Positions 46,586-56,441 of a DNA stretch of 64,000 bases are shown piece by piece. The notes under the pieces are model-generated. The model was given only the letters and a program-made list of their open reading frames with translations, searched no databases and was not told the origin of the DNA. The stretch lies in NCBI GenBank assembly GCA_028289455.1, contig JANQPN010000011.1, positions 49,588-113,587 on the forward strand, read 5' to 3'. Each line of letters begins with the position of its first letter. Position 1 is the stretch's first letter. A program made the translations under genes and the position numbers. Source of the DNA: Wenzhouxiangellaceae bacterium (lineage in GTDB: Bacteria; Pseudomonadota; Gammaproteobacteria; Xanthomonadales; Wenzhouxiangellaceae).

Positions 46586-47606
46586 ATCAGGCCGAAACCC
46601 TCAGCAGTGGACGCTGGGTGAGCTGGCCGGCAGATTAGATGTACAGCTGCAGGGAGATCAGCATCATTGCGTATCAGGCATCGGCACCCTGCAAAACGCT
46701 GAACCGCATCAAGTGGCCTTTCTGGCCAATCCGGGCTATAGGAAACAGCTGGCGGACACCAGCGCCGGTGCTGTGATTTTGACAGAACAGGATGCACAGG
46801 AATTCAACGGCAACTGTCTTATCAGTCCAGCGCCGTATGTCAGCTATGCCCGCCTGGCTGACTGGTTTGTCCCTGAGCCGCAACCAGCCGGGATACACGA
46901 TAGTGCGGTAGTTGATGATCACGCCATTATCGGACAAGGTGTGCAGATTGGCGCCAATGCTGTGATTGGGCCGGGTTGCCAGCTGGGCCGCAATGTTCAG
47001 ATTGGAGCAGGCTGTGTATTGGAGTCAGATTGCTTAGTGGCTGATGATACCGTGATCATGGCCAAAACCTGGATTGGGCCCAATACGCGAATCGGCCAGC
47101 GTGTCCGTGTTCACCCCGGTGCGGTATTGGGCAGTGATGGATTCGGTTTAGCCTGGAATCAGGATCATTGGAAAAAAGTACCCCAGCTGGGTGGCCTGCA
47201 AATTGGCGATGACTGCGAAATCGGCGCCAACACCACCATCGACCGTGGCAGCATAGGTAATACAGTCCTGCATCAGGACGTTCGCCTGGATAACCAGATC
47301 CAAATAGCACACAACGTGGAAATCGGCGCGCATACCGCCATTGCCGCATGCACCGGAATCGCCGGCAGCACCAAAATCGGCGCTTACTGTCTTATTGGAG
47401 GCGCATGCGGAATTGGCGGGCACCTGCAGATTGCCGACCGGATTACCCTGACCGGCATGAGCATGGTGACCCATTCATTACGCATAGCCGGCAGCTACGG
47501 ATCTGCCATTCCCGCTGCACCGGAAAAAATTTGGCACAGAAACATCGCAAGGCTGCGACAATTAGATAAACTATGGCGCAGGCTGAAGAGAACAGATAAG
47601 CAATGA
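46575..47606 (+). CDS. lpxD: UDP-3-O-acylglucosamine N-acyltransferase LpxD
   Basis: 343 aa. LpxD adds the second acyl chain (amide-linked) in lipid A synthesis. It has an N-terminal uridine-binding domain ([17 protein letters not shown]), then a left-handed beta-helix of hexapeptide repeats ([40 protein letters not shown]), catalytic His in [20 protein letters not shown], and a C-terminal helix. It overlaps skp at its start and fabZ at its end (ATGA). Confidence 0.97.
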   Translation: MGTESGRNPQQWTLGELAGRLDVQLQGDQHHCVSGIGTLQNAEPHQVAFLANPGYRKQLADTSAGAVILTEQDAQEFNGNCLISPAPYVSYARLADWFVPEPQPAGIHDSAVVDDHAIIGQGVQIGANAVIGPGCQLGRNVQIGAGCVLESDCLVADDTVIMAKTWIGPNTRIGQRVRVHPGAVLGSDGFGLAWNQDHWKKVPQLGGLQIGDDCEIGANTTIDRGSIGNTVLHQDVRLDNQIQIAHNVEIGAHTAIAACTGIAGSTKIGAYCLIGGACGIGGHLQIADRITLTGMSMVTHSLRIAGSYGSAIPAAPEKIWHRNIARLRQLDKLWRRLKRTDKQ

Positions 47607-48082
47607 CAGACACAGATATAACTTTTGATCCGGATTCCGGTTTTGGTCATGAGCGCATTCATGAGCTGATGCCCCATCGTTATCCGTTCATGCTGGTTGA
47701 TAAGATTATCGGCTATCGCACTGAACCTGATAAGCGAATCCGCGGCATCAAGAATGTCACCATCAACGAGCCTTTTTTTCCTGGGCACTTTCCCAATCAT
47801 CCGGTCATGCCCGGGGTATTGATAGTTGAAGCAATGGCACAAACCGCCGGCATCCTGACTCAGCTGGTGGAAACGGGTATCGGCCAGGGCCGCCATCAGT
47901 TTTATCTGGCCAAGGTCGACAAAGCCAAGTTTCTGCAGCTGGTGGTACCGGGAGATCAGCTGGTCATGGACATATTGCAGGTTCGTACCATTCGCGGCAT
48001 GGGCATTTACCAGGCGGAAGCACGCTGTGAAGGCAAGCTGGTGGCCAGCGCAGAAATGATGTGTGCAGCACGCACCAGATAA
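47603..48082 (+). CDS. fabZ: 3-hydroxyacyl-ACP dehydratase FabZ
   Basis: 159 aa. FabZ dehydrates 3-hydroxyacyl-ACP in fatty-acid elongation and competes with LpxA for hydroxyacyl-ACP. It has a hot-dog fold with [20 protein letters not shown], catalytic His in [15 protein letters not shown], and Glu in [13 protein letters not shown]. It is placed between lpxD and lpxA, as usual. Confidence 0.97.
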   Translation: MTDTDITFDPDSGFGHERIHELMPHRYPFMLVDKIIGYRTEPDKRIRGIKNVTINEPFFPGHFPNHPVMPGVLIVEAMAQTAGILTQLVETGIGQGRHQFYLAKVDKAKFLQLVVPGDQLVMDILQVRTIRGMGIYQAEARCEGKLVASAEMMCAARTR

Positions 48083-48094
48083 TCCTTAGTTGAA

Positions 48095-48865
48095 ATGATT
48101 CACCCTACCGCGCTGGTAGACAGCGCAGCGCAACTGGCCGCTGATGTCGAAGTCGGCCCCTATACCATCATCGGGCCTCAGGTCAGCATCGACAGCGGCA
48201 CGGTAATCGGTTCGCATTGTGTTATCACCGGGCGGACCCGAATCGGTAAGAGCAATCGTATTTTTCAGTTCAATTCGTTGGGTGACGAACCCCAGGATAT
48301 GAAATATGACGGGGAAGATACCGAGCTGATTATTGGCGATCACAACACCATTCGTGAATTCTGCACCCTTAACCGCGGCACGCTTCAGGGATGTGGGAAT
48401 ACCCGGATAGGAGATCACAACTGGATCATGGCATATGTGCATTTCGCGCATGACTGCCAGGTTGGCAACCATACCATTTTTGCCAATAATGCCTCCCTGG
48501 CCGGGCACGTCACTGTTGACGATTGGGCCATTCTGGGCGGGTTCTCCATTGTTCATCAGTTCTGCACCATAGGCGCACACAGCTTTTTGTCTTTCGGCAG
48601 CCAGGTGAACCAAAGTGTTCCTCCCTATGTACTGGTTGCAGGTGAAAAGGCCAGTGCCCGGGGTATCAATTCTGAAGGCTTAAAGCGCCGCGGCTTTTCG
48701 GCCGACGCAATGCGTATACTCAGACGTGCTTACAAGGTGATGTACCGCTCCGGCCTGTCCCGGGAGCAAACCCGTGAAGAACTGGAACAACTGGCTGAAC
48801 AGGATCAGTCCATTAAACCGATGCTGGACTTTCTAGCCACCACTGAACGCAGCTACCTGCGCTAA
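48095..48865 (+). CDS. lpxA: UDP-GlcNAc O-acyltransferase LpxA
   Basis: 256 aa. LpxA catalyses the first step of lipid A synthesis. It is a left-handed beta-helix trimer with IHPTALVDSAAQLAADVEVG, NTIREFCTLNRGTLQG, catalytic His in YVHFAHDCQVGNHTIFANNA and GGFSIVHQFCTIGAHSFLSF, and a C-terminal helical domain (LKRRGFSADAMRILRRAYKV). It starts 12 nt after fabZ. Confidence 0.98.
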   Translation: MIHPTALVDSAAQLAADVEVGPYTIIGPQVSIDSGTVIGSHCVITGRTRIGKSNRIFQFNSLGDEPQDMKYDGEDTELIIGDHNTIREFCTLNRGTLQGCGNTRIGDHNWIMAYVHFAHDCQVGNHTIFANNASLAGHVTVDDWAILGGFSIVHQFCTIGAHSFLSFGSQVNQSVPPYVLVAGEKASARGINSEGLKRRGFSADAMRILRRAYKVMYRSGLSREQTREELEQLAEQDQSIKPMLDFLATTERSYLR

Positions 48866-48874
48866 ACGGCCAGC

Positions 48875-50032
48875 ATGGGCGCCGGCTCCTCTGTCAAAAT
48901 TGCGGTTATCACCGGAGAAGCATCGGGCGATCTGCTGGGCGCAAACCTGATAGAACATTTACAGCCACTGCAACCATCCATGCAGTTGGCAGGTATCGGT
49001 GGTGAACGACTCCAGGCCCTGGGGTTTGACTGCTGGTGGCACTACCAGGAATTGACAGTATTTGGCCTGGTGGAAGTATTAAAACATCTGCGCAGACTTT
49101 TGCGCCTTCGTAAACAGCTGTTGCAGCGTCTGCTGGAGTGGCGTCCGGACATCGTCATAACCATCGATGCGCCCGATTTCAATCTCCCTCTGGCTGCCAA
49201 ACTTAAGCAGCAGGGCATTCCGGTGATTCATTATGTCTGCCCATCAATATGGGCCTGGCGGCAAAACCGGGTACACACACTGGCAAAATCTGTTGACCAT
49301 GTACTGTGTCTGCTGCCGTTCGAGCGTGATTTTCTGCATCAACACCAGGTCGCCGCCACTTTTGTCGGCCACCCGGTTGCCGACCAGATAGCCCCTCAAT
49401 CAGCCGGACAGCGCACCGCCCTTCAACAACAGTCCAAGCAGAATGATTCAAGGCCGGTAATCGCCTTACTGCCGGGCAGCCGTGACAGCGAAATTACCCG
49501 GCTGCTGCCAGCTTTTATGCAGGCTGCAGCCTTGCTGGAACAACCTGTTACGCTGGTCACTGCAGTAACCAAAACCAGCCATCAGCAATTGCTTGAACAA
49601 CAGCATCAGTCATTTGCCGCTGGCATAAAGCTGACTGTGCTGCATGGCCCCAACGCTGCGCAATCTGCCCTGCAGATGGCCGATGCGGCGCTGCTGGCTT
49701 CCGGAACGGTGACGCTGGAAGCCATGCTGTGCAACTGCCCGATGGTGGTGGCCTACCGGCTTCACCCACTCACCTGGTATATCCTGAAGTGGTTCAAACT
49801 GTATAAAGCAAGCCATGTATCGCTGCCCAACCTGCTGGCCGGCAACTCGCTTGTTCCTGAAATTCTGCAGCATGCGGTTACACCTGCCGTACTCGCAGAA
49901 GAGCTCAAAGCACTGCTGAATAATGACCAGACCGAGTTGCGCGCGCAGTTTACCCGGCTATCCAGCCGCTTACGCCGTAACGCAGGACGCCGGGCCGCCG
50001 AAGTGGTTAACAGTCTTTTGAAACCGGCATGA
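48875..50032 (+). CDS. lpxB: Lipid-A-disaccharide synthase LpxB
   Basis: 385 aa. LpxB condenses UDP-diacylglucosamine with lipid X. It is a GT19 glycosyltransferase with [80 protein letters not shown] and [20 protein letters not shown]. It starts 9 nt after lpxA and overlaps rnhB by 4 nt. Confidence 0.97.
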   Translation: MGAGSSVKIAVITGEASGDLLGANLIEHLQPLQPSMQLAGIGGERLQALGFDCWWHYQELTVFGLVEVLKHLRRLLRLRKQLLQRLLEWRPDIVITIDAPDFNLPLAAKLKQQGIPVIHYVCPSIWAWRQNRVHTLAKSVDHVLCLLPFERDFLHQHQVAATFVGHPVADQIAPQSAGQRTALQQQSKQNDSRPVIALLPGSRDSEITRLLPAFMQAAALLEQPVTLVTAVTKTSHQQLLEQQHQSFAAGIKLTVLHGPNAAQSALQMADAALLASGTVTLEAMLCNCPMVVAYRLHPLTWYILKWFKLYKASHVSLPNLLAGNSLVPEILQHAVTPAVLAEELKALLNNDQTELRAQFTRLSSRLRRNAGRRAAEVVNSLLKPA

Positions 50033-50607
50033 ACCGGCATGCAGGTGTCGATGAGGCCGGCAGAGGTGCTTTAGCCGGCCCTGTGGTCGTCGCAGCAGTT
50101 ATTCTCGACCCTGACAATCCCATAACTGGTCTAACAGACTCAAAAGCACTCACAGCACGCCGGCGCGAACAACTGGCAGATGCCATTAGACAATCGGCAG
50201 CCAGCTGGAAAATTGTTGCCATACAGCCTGATAAGATTGATCAGATTAATATTCTCCAGGCCAGCCTGCTGGGAATGCAGCGGGCGGTCGCCGGTTTATC
50301 CATAAAGCCCGATCTGGTACTGGTGGACGGCAACCGTGCACCAGCATTTGATATGCCGGCCCGTGCGATAATCAAAGGCGATTTGCTTGAACCGGCTATC
50401 AGCGCAGCATCCATTCTGGCCAAGGTTCATCGCGATCAGCTAATGACCAAAATGGAACAACGCTTTCCTGGATATGGCTTTGCCCGGCACAAAGGTTACC
50501 CCACCCGTCAGCATCGGCAGAGTCTGCAGCAACTCGGCCCCTGCCCGCAGCATCGCCGCAGTTATGCACCGGTTATTCAGGCATGTTTGAAGTTTCCGGA
50601 TAATTAG
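50029..50607 (+). CDS. rnhB: Ribonuclease HII
   Basis: 192 aa. RNase HII removes ribonucleotides from DNA and RNA-DNA hybrids. The motifs are [20 protein letters not shown] (catalytic Asp-Glu), [22 protein letters not shown] (third Asp) and [20 protein letters not shown] followed by [15 protein letters not shown]. The ATG overlaps the lpxB stop (ATGA). dnaE, often next, is not here; htpX follows. Confidence 0.97.
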   Translation: MNRHAGVDEAGRGALAGPVVVAAVILDPDNPITGLTDSKALTARRREQLADAIRQSAASWKIVAIQPDKIDQINILQASLLGMQRAVAGLSIKPDLVLVDGNRAPAFDMPARAIIKGDLLEPAISAASILAKVHRDQLMTKMEQRFPGYGFARHKGYPTRQHRQSLQQLGPCPQHRRSYAPVIQACLKFPDN

Positions 50608-50662
50608 CCTGATTGACTGAACTATCTGTTAACTTTTCTGCACCAGTAAGGGGATTGATCTG

Positions 50663-50691
50663 CTTGCCATTGTTTCTGGATAACCCCGCCC
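50663..50691 (+). promoter_or_regulatory. Candidate sigma-32 promoter before htpX
   Basis: CTTGCC at 50663-50668 and CCCCGCCC at 50684-50691, separated by about 15 nt, resemble the heat-shock sigma consensus (CTTGAA, then CCCCATNT). This fits htpX being a heat-shock gene in other gammaproteobacteria. The -10 lacks the usual AT, so the call is tentative. Confidence 0.4.
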
Positions 50692-50724
50692 CCAGTATTT
50701 TGTCTATATCGGAGTGACAATATT

Positions 50725-51615
50725 ATGATGCGAATTTTATTATTTCTGGCTACCAATGCCGCTGTGCTGGTATTGATCAGCGTCATATTTCAGCTTTTTG
50801 GTATCGGTGGAATACTGGCTGAAAATGGTGTTGACCTGAATCTGCAGGCATTGCTGCTGCTGTCCGTGGTAATCGGTTTCGGTGGGTCGTTCATTTCCCT
50901 GGCCATGTCAAAGTTTATGGCCAAACGTTCGATGGGTGTTCAGGTTATCGACAAACCGTCCAATGCCACTGAACAATGGCTGGTCACAACCGTTGGACGG
51001 CAGGCTGACCGGGCCGGAATCGGCATGCCGGAAGTCGGCGTATTCAACTCTCCGCAACCGAATGCTTTTGCCACCGGTATGCGACGAAATAATGCGCTGG
51101 TTGCAGTCAGCACCGGGTTGCTGCAGCAAATGAACCAGGAAGAAGTCGAAGCGGTATTGGGCCATGAGGTTGCCCATGTCGCCAACGGCGACATGATCAC
51201 CATGGGACTGATGCAGGGTGTGGTTAACACCTTTGTGATTTTCCTGTCACGGGTTATCGGACATGTGGTTGACCGGGTGGTGTTTAAAACCGAGCGTGGT
51301 TATGGACCGGCTTATTTTATCGTTACCATCCTGGCCCAGGTATGTCTGTCGATACTGGCTACAATTCTGGTGATGTGGTTCTCACGCAGGCGTGAATTCC
51401 GTGCTGATCAGGGTGGTGCGCAACTGGCCGGCAAGCGCCCAATGATCAATGCCCTGAAGGCACTGCAACGGGTTCACCAGCCACAGGACCTGCCCGGTGA
51501 AATGGCTGCTTTTGGTATTTCCGGCGGACGTGGAGCAGGCTTCAGAAAACTTTTTATGAGCCACCCGCCTCTGGCTGAACGAATCGCAGCATTGGAATCC
51601 AGCAGAACGGTCTGA
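50725..51615 (+). CDS. htpX: Membrane zinc protease HtpX
   Basis: 296 aa. HtpX is an M48 inner-membrane protease for quality control of membrane proteins. It has two N-terminal TM helices (RILLFLATNAAVLVLISVIF and LQALLLLSVVIGFGGSFISL), the zinc motif HEVAH in VEAVLGHEVAHVANGDMITM near residue 140, two further TM segments, the third ligand Glu in SRRREFRADQGGAQLAG, and the closing MSHPPLAERIAALE. GGAG lies about 10 nt before the ATG. Confidence 0.96.
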   Translation: MMRILLFLATNAAVLVLISVIFQLFGIGGILAENGVDLNLQALLLLSVVIGFGGSFISLAMSKFMAKRSMGVQVIDKPSNATEQWLVTTVGRQADRAGIGMPEVGVFNSPQPNAFATGMRRNNALVAVSTGLLQQMNQEEVEAVLGHEVAHVANGDMITMGLMQGVVNTFVIFLSRVIGHVVDRVVFKTERGYGPAYFIVTILAQVCLSILATILVMWFSRRREFRADQGGAQLAGKRPMINALKALQRVHQPQDLPGEMAAFGISGGRGAGFRKLFMSHPPLAERIAALESSRTV

Positions 51616-51634
51616 AAAAACCGGAAGCTATCGG

Positions 51635-52120
51635 TTAAACCGCTTCGAAGCGGTTTTGTGAGCGGTTTTTCCTGACCTCGTCAGGGTTCCAGATTCGCCC
51701 GTTCATCGCAATATAAACGCCAGGCGGCTTGCTCTGCACCGCCCCCAGCGCACAGCCGATATTAAATACCGCATCCGAACCGATAAACCGTGCCGGGTTC
51801 AAGGCACCGGTCAACACAATGATGCGATCGGTTAAGTCCTGAACTGCCTGCGCTGTCTCCACCATACTGTCAGTGCCGTGAGTAATCAGCACGTGCTGCT
51901 GGCTGTGATTGGCTATGGTCGCACGGATCAGCTGTCGATCAGTATCGGTAAGTTCCAGGCTGTCTTTGCGCATCAATGGGATAACCCGCCAGTGAAATGC
52001 TGCAGAAAAACTTTCCAGTACCCGGCCTATTTCCGGCTCACCGACCTGATAGTCGCTTTTGGCATCGAAATAAGTCTTATCTATGGTCCCGCCAGTGGTA
52101 ATGATCAGCAATTCTTGCAT
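51635..52120 (-). CDS. Single-domain asparaginase-family protein
   Basis: 161 aa. It is only the N-terminal catalytic domain of the bacterial L-asparaginase family: LLIITTGGTIDKTYFDAKSD with the nucleophile Thr of TGGTID, and VLITHGTDSMVETAQAV with the second Thr-Lys/Asp cluster. The whole C-terminal domain of classical asparaginases is missing. The chain ends naturally (GVYIAMNGRIWNPDEVRKNR), so this is a known short family rather than a truncation. Whether it hydrolyses asparagine is unknown. It is last in arsC-wrbA-DUF2069-asparaginase, 8 nt after the DUF2069 gene. Confidence 0.8.
   Translation of the reverse strand: MQELLIITTGGTIDKTYFDAKSDYQVGEPEIGRVLESFSAAFHWRVIPLMRKDSLELTDTDRQLIRATIANHSQQHVLITHGTDSMVETAQAVQDLTDRIIVLTGALNPARFIGSDAVFNIGCALGAVQSKPPGVYIAMNGRIWNPDEVRKNRSQNRFEAV
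51637..51656 (+). terminator. Terminator after htpX overlapping the convergent gene end
   Basis: AAACCGCTTCGAAGCGGTTT at 51637-51656 is a perfect 20-bp palindrome (8-bp stem with TCGA loop) followed by TTGTG. It begins 21 nt after the htpX stop and lies inside the last codons of the convergent asparaginase-family gene. Confidence 0.6.
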
Positions 52121-52128
52121 CGTTTATT

Positions 52129-53401
<1,273 letters not shown>

Positions 53402-53414
53402 AACGGAGTTGGTT

Positions 53415-54698
53415 TTGAGCAGTACTCAACATAGTCAACGGCATGACAGTATAGCCGACACTGGCCTTCGCTGGTGGCGTAACCGCCGCTTATTGGGCGA
53501 TTTTGCCCTGCATTTGTGGCAACAGCTGAAAGCCCATGATGCATTCCAGGTAGCTGGATCGCTGTGCTTTACTACGCTGCTGGCACTGGTTCCGTTGTTG
53601 GCTGTGGTGTTGGGCGCGTTGTCCTGGTTACCCATTGCCGACAACCTTGCCGATCAGCTGCAGGATTTTTTATTCGCCAATTTTGTTCCAGCGGCCGGTG
53701 AAACAGTGCAGAACTATGTACAGCAGTTCCTCGGCAATACCTCAACACTGACCGGCGCCGGCGCATTTTTCCTGATTCTGACTTCACTGCTGCTGATGAA
53801 TACCATCGAACAGTCACTCAACCGAATCTGGCAGGTGCGCGCACCGCGCAGCCTGTCCAGTCGATTAATGATGTACTGGGCAGTGCTGACCATGGGCCCC
53901 GTATTGATCGGTGGCAGTGTAGCGCTGACCTCATATATCACCACGCTTGCATTCAATGATGCCGCCAATGCATTGTTGCGAATAACGCCGTTTATTGTTG
54001 CAGTTCTGGGATTTTCCCTGCTCTATCTGGTTGCCCCAAACCGGCGGGTTCATCTCAAGCATGCTTTTGCCGGTGGCCTGCTGGCCGCTATCGGCTTTGA
54101 GCTCGCCAAGGCAGGCTTTGTGTGGTATGTCACCACATTCCCGACCTATACCAAGCTGTATGGCGCCCTGGCGACTTTTCCGATTTTTCTGTTATGGATT
54201 TATGTCACCTGGATCATCACTCTTCTGGGTGCCACCTTTACTGCTGCATTAACAACTTTTCACTATCGCAAAGCAGACTGGCACTGGCCGAAACGAATGG
54301 AGTTTGCCCTGTTGCTGCGTTTGCTTGACCACCTGTGGCAAGCTCAGAAAGATGGTCATGGTATGGGCAGCGATCAGCTCCTGGAGCTGGAGCCTGCAAT
54401 GTCTGATGTGCAACTGCAGCACCTGCTGCAGCACTTGAATGATGCCAGGCTGATCAACCGTGATGAATCCGGCAACTGGATGTTATCTGCTGATCTGGGC
54501 GAACTTACTCTGGCTGAGCTTTACCGTTCCGGTCCCTATATACTACCGTTGGTAGATCGTGATCGATTACCCTGTAAGCGGGCATCAGATTATAATTTGC
54601 ATCAATTATTAACTGAATTGGCCGAGACAGCGCAAGCGAATTTGAACAAACCGGTCAAATCCTATCTAAACAAAAACGATCAGCCTGTGAAGGACTAA
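53415..54698 (+). CDS. YihY/BrkB family inner-membrane protein
   Basis: About 427 aa. It has about six TM helices, with LKAHDAFQVAGSLCFTTLLA and LVPLLAVVLGALSWLP near the N-terminus, then MNTIEQSLNRIWQVRAPRS and the family core FPTYTKLYGALATFPIFLLW. A cytoplasmic winged-helix-like C-terminal region follows (about residues 285-400). Once mistaken for RNase BN, the family is now considered a membrane protein of uncertain function. The frame opens with TTG at 53409; a second TTG at 53415 is preferred because CGGAG sits 6 nt upstream. No ATG is close. Confidence 0.85.
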   Translation: MSSTQHSQRHDSIADTGLRWWRNRRLLGDFALHLWQQLKAHDAFQVAGSLCFTTLLALVPLLAVVLGALSWLPIADNLADQLQDFLFANFVPAAGETVQNYVQQFLGNTSTLTGAGAFFLILTSLLLMNTIEQSLNRIWQVRAPRSLSSRLMMYWAVLTMGPVLIGGSVALTSYITTLAFNDAANALLRITPFIVAVLGFSLLYLVAPNRRVHLKHAFAGGLLAAIGFELAKAGFVWYVTTFPTYTKLYGALATFPIFLLWIYVTWIITLLGATFTAALTTFHYRKADWHWPKRMEFALLLRLLDHLWQAQKDGHGMGSDQLLELEPAMSDVQLQHLLQHLNDARLINRDESGNWMLSADLGELTLAELYRSGPYILPLVDRDRLPCKRASDYNLHQLLTELAETAQANLNKPVKSYLNKNDQPVKD

Positions 54699-54700
54699 CA

Positions 54701-55162
54701 ATGCGATTAATTATCTCTTTGGCCTTATTGATGACTGCAGCCTGTCATGCGGACACCGATAGTGTCGATTTCAGCCTGCCGACCCTGGACGGTTCGATGA
54801 TGCATTTATCCGATTATCGTGGGCAATGGGTAGTGGTCAACTACTGGGCAACCTGGTGCGCTCCCTGCCGCAAGGAAATCCCCGATCTGTCCAGTCTGCA
54901 TGATGACCGCTCTGACGTTACCGTGCTGGGTCTGGCCTTCGAAGATGCCGAACCACAAAGCTTTATCGACTTTCTCACGGATTACCCGGCCACCTATCCG
55001 ATTCTGATCAGCGATACTTATAACCCACCGGTTGCCCTGGGTGCTCCAAGAGCGCTGCCGACCACCTTCCTGGTCAACCCGGACGGGGAAATCGTTGAGA
55101 CATTTATTGGTCCGATCAAACGTGATGATTTAGAACAGGCCATTACTGAAAACAACAGCTGA
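54701..55162 (+). CDS. TlpA-like thioredoxin-fold protein
   Basis: 153 aa. A short export signal (MRLIISLALLMTAACHAD; the Cys could be lipidated but the lipobox is weak) is followed by a TlpA/ResA-type thioredoxin domain with QWVVVNYWATWCAPCRKEIP (redox WCAPC) and cis-Pro loop ALPTTFLVNPDGEIV. It probably reduces disulfides in the periplasm, supplied by a DsbD-type donor. It lies 2 nt after the yihY-type gene, so the two are co-transcribed. Confidence 0.88.
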   Translation: MRLIISLALLMTAACHADTDSVDFSLPTLDGSMMHLSDYRGQWVVVNYWATWCAPCRKEIPDLSSLHDDRSDVTVLGLAFEDAEPQSFIDFLTDYPATYPILISDTYNPPVALGAPRALPTTFLVNPDGEIVETFIGPIKRDDLEQAITENNS

Positions 55163-55207
55163 CAATACCCCTCTATCCTGCCGGCAATATCCGCCTGCCA
55201 GCTCGCT

Positions 55208-55227
55208 GTGCCTGCATCAGCAGGCAC
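55208..55227 (+). terminator. Hairpin after the TlpA-like gene
   Basis: GTGCCTGC at 55208-55215 pairs perfectly with GCAGGCAC at 55220-55227 around the loop ATCA, 45 nt after the stop. The following bases are GAAAAAG rather than a T-run, so intrinsic termination on the plus strand is doubtful. Confidence 0.35.
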
Positions 55228-55295
55228 GAAAAAGTCACCAAAAACCGTTTAACCGGCTGGTTTGCCGCAACCATCTGCTCGAATGTGCTTTGAGA

Positions 55296-55325
55296 GTGCC
55301 ATTAGCACCACCAAACCGCTACAAT
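55296..55325 (+). promoter_or_regulatory. Candidate promoter of the aldolase gene
   Basis: GTGCCA at 55296-55301 (four of six matches to TTGACA) and TACAAT at 55320-55325 (five of six to TATAAT), spaced 18 nt, lie about 42 nt before the aldolase ATG. This is the best sigma-70-type match in the 204-bp gap. Confidence 0.4.
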
Positions 55326-55366
55326 AACGGGCTATTTACAAAGAACAATTCAGGAGACCGCAAGGC

Positions 55367-56380
55367 ATGGATATTTCAGAACTGGTTACAACGGCGCAAG
55401 CACTGGTAGCACCCGGAAAAGGCATCCTGGCTATTGACGAAAGTACAGGAACAATTGCCAAGCGGTTTGCCACCATCAACGTTGAATCCACAGAGCAGGC
55501 CCGCTGCGATTACCGCAGTACCTTATTGACCACACCGAATCTGGGTGATCATATATCCGGCGCTATTTTGTTTGATGAAACCCTCCGTCAATCCACACCG
55601 GACGGCAGACCGTTGGTTGAGGTGATGCAGGAGCAAGGCATCATCCCTGGCATCAAGGTCGATAAAGGTGCTAAAGACCTGGCAGGACACCCTGGGGAAA
55701 AGGTTACTGAAGGCCTGGATGGGTTACGTGAAAGACTGCAGGAATATGCTGAACTGGGTGCGCGTTTTGCCAAGTGGCGTGCTGTAATAACCATTGGTGA
55801 AGATATTCCAAGCGCGGCCTGTATCGAGGCCAATACCCATGCTCTGGCACGTTATGCATCACTGTGCCAGGAATCAGGTCTGGTGCCGATTGTTGAACCG
55901 GAAGTACTGATGGACGGCAACCACGATCTTGATGATTGCTTTGATGTCACCGAAGCCACTTTACGCAGCCTGTTTGCACAACTGTATGAACAGGATGTGA
56001 TTCTGGAAGGTGTGGTGCTGAAAGCATCAATGGTTATTTCCGGCAGCACCTGTGAAGAACGCGCGTCTGTCGATGAAGTTGCTCAGGCAACTTTGACCTG
56101 TCTGCTTAATGCTGTACCTGCAGCAGTAGCCGGCATCGTATTTTTATCCGGTGGCCAGGGCGACCAGGAAGCCACTGAACACCTGGATGCAATGAACCGC
56201 CTGGGTGAGTTTGCCTGGCCGTTGAGCTTCTCCTATGGCCGCGCATTACAGCAGGCCGCACTTAAAGCGTGGGGAGAAAACCGAGGCAACCAGGAACCCG
56301 CCCAACAGGCGCTGGCCCACCGCGCCAAAATGAATGGTCTGGCAGCCATTGGTGAATACGACCCGGCAGCTGAAAGCTAA
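55367..56380 (+). CDS. Class I fructose-bisphosphate aldolase
   Basis: 337 aa. It cleaves fructose 1,6-bisphosphate by a Schiff-base mechanism. The animal/plant-type class I signatures are GKGILAIDESTGTIAKRF, GAILFDETLRQS, IIPGIKVDKGAKDL, FAKWRAVITIGEDIPS and the Schiff-base Lys in EGVVLKASMVISGS. The C-terminus lacks the terminal Tyr of animal enzymes but is otherwise typical of bacterial class I enzymes. CAGGAG lies before the ATG. It starts a run of central-metabolism genes. Confidence 0.93.
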   Translation: MDISELVTTAQALVAPGKGILAIDESTGTIAKRFATINVESTEQARCDYRSTLLTTPNLGDHISGAILFDETLRQSTPDGRPLVEVMQEQGIIPGIKVDKGAKDLAGHPGEKVTEGLDGLRERLQEYAELGARFAKWRAVITIGEDIPSAACIEANTHALARYASLCQESGLVPIVEPEVLMDGNHDLDDCFDVTEATLRSLFAQLYEQDVILEGVVLKASMVISGSTCEERASVDEVAQATLTCLLNAVPAAVAGIVFLSGGQGDQEATEHLDAMNRLGEFAWPLSFSYGRALQQAALKAWGENRGNQEPAQQALAHRAKMNGLAAIGEYDPAAES

Positions 56381-56403
56381 GCCTTCAGTTATCTTCCACA
56401 CCA

Positions 56404-56423
56404 GCGGCCGTACAGGCGGCCGC
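56404..56423 (+). terminator. GC-rich hairpin between aldolase and maeB
   Basis: GCGGCCG at 56404-56410 pairs with CGGCCGC at 56417-56423 around TACAGG, in the 61-nt gap. No T-run follows. It may be a partial terminator or a transcript-stabilising stem. Confidence 0.3.
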
Positions 56424-56441
56424 AGATACCGGATATGACCC

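Noticed and set aside
48086..48613. 175-codon minus-strand frame opposite lpxA
   Set aside because: It is a shadow of the LpxA hexapeptide repeats; no supporting start or homology.
53415..54698. Annotation of the YihY-type gene as ribonuclease BN
   Set aside because: It is a multi-pass membrane protein without nuclease motifs; the RNase BN name belongs to a different gene (the RNase Z family).
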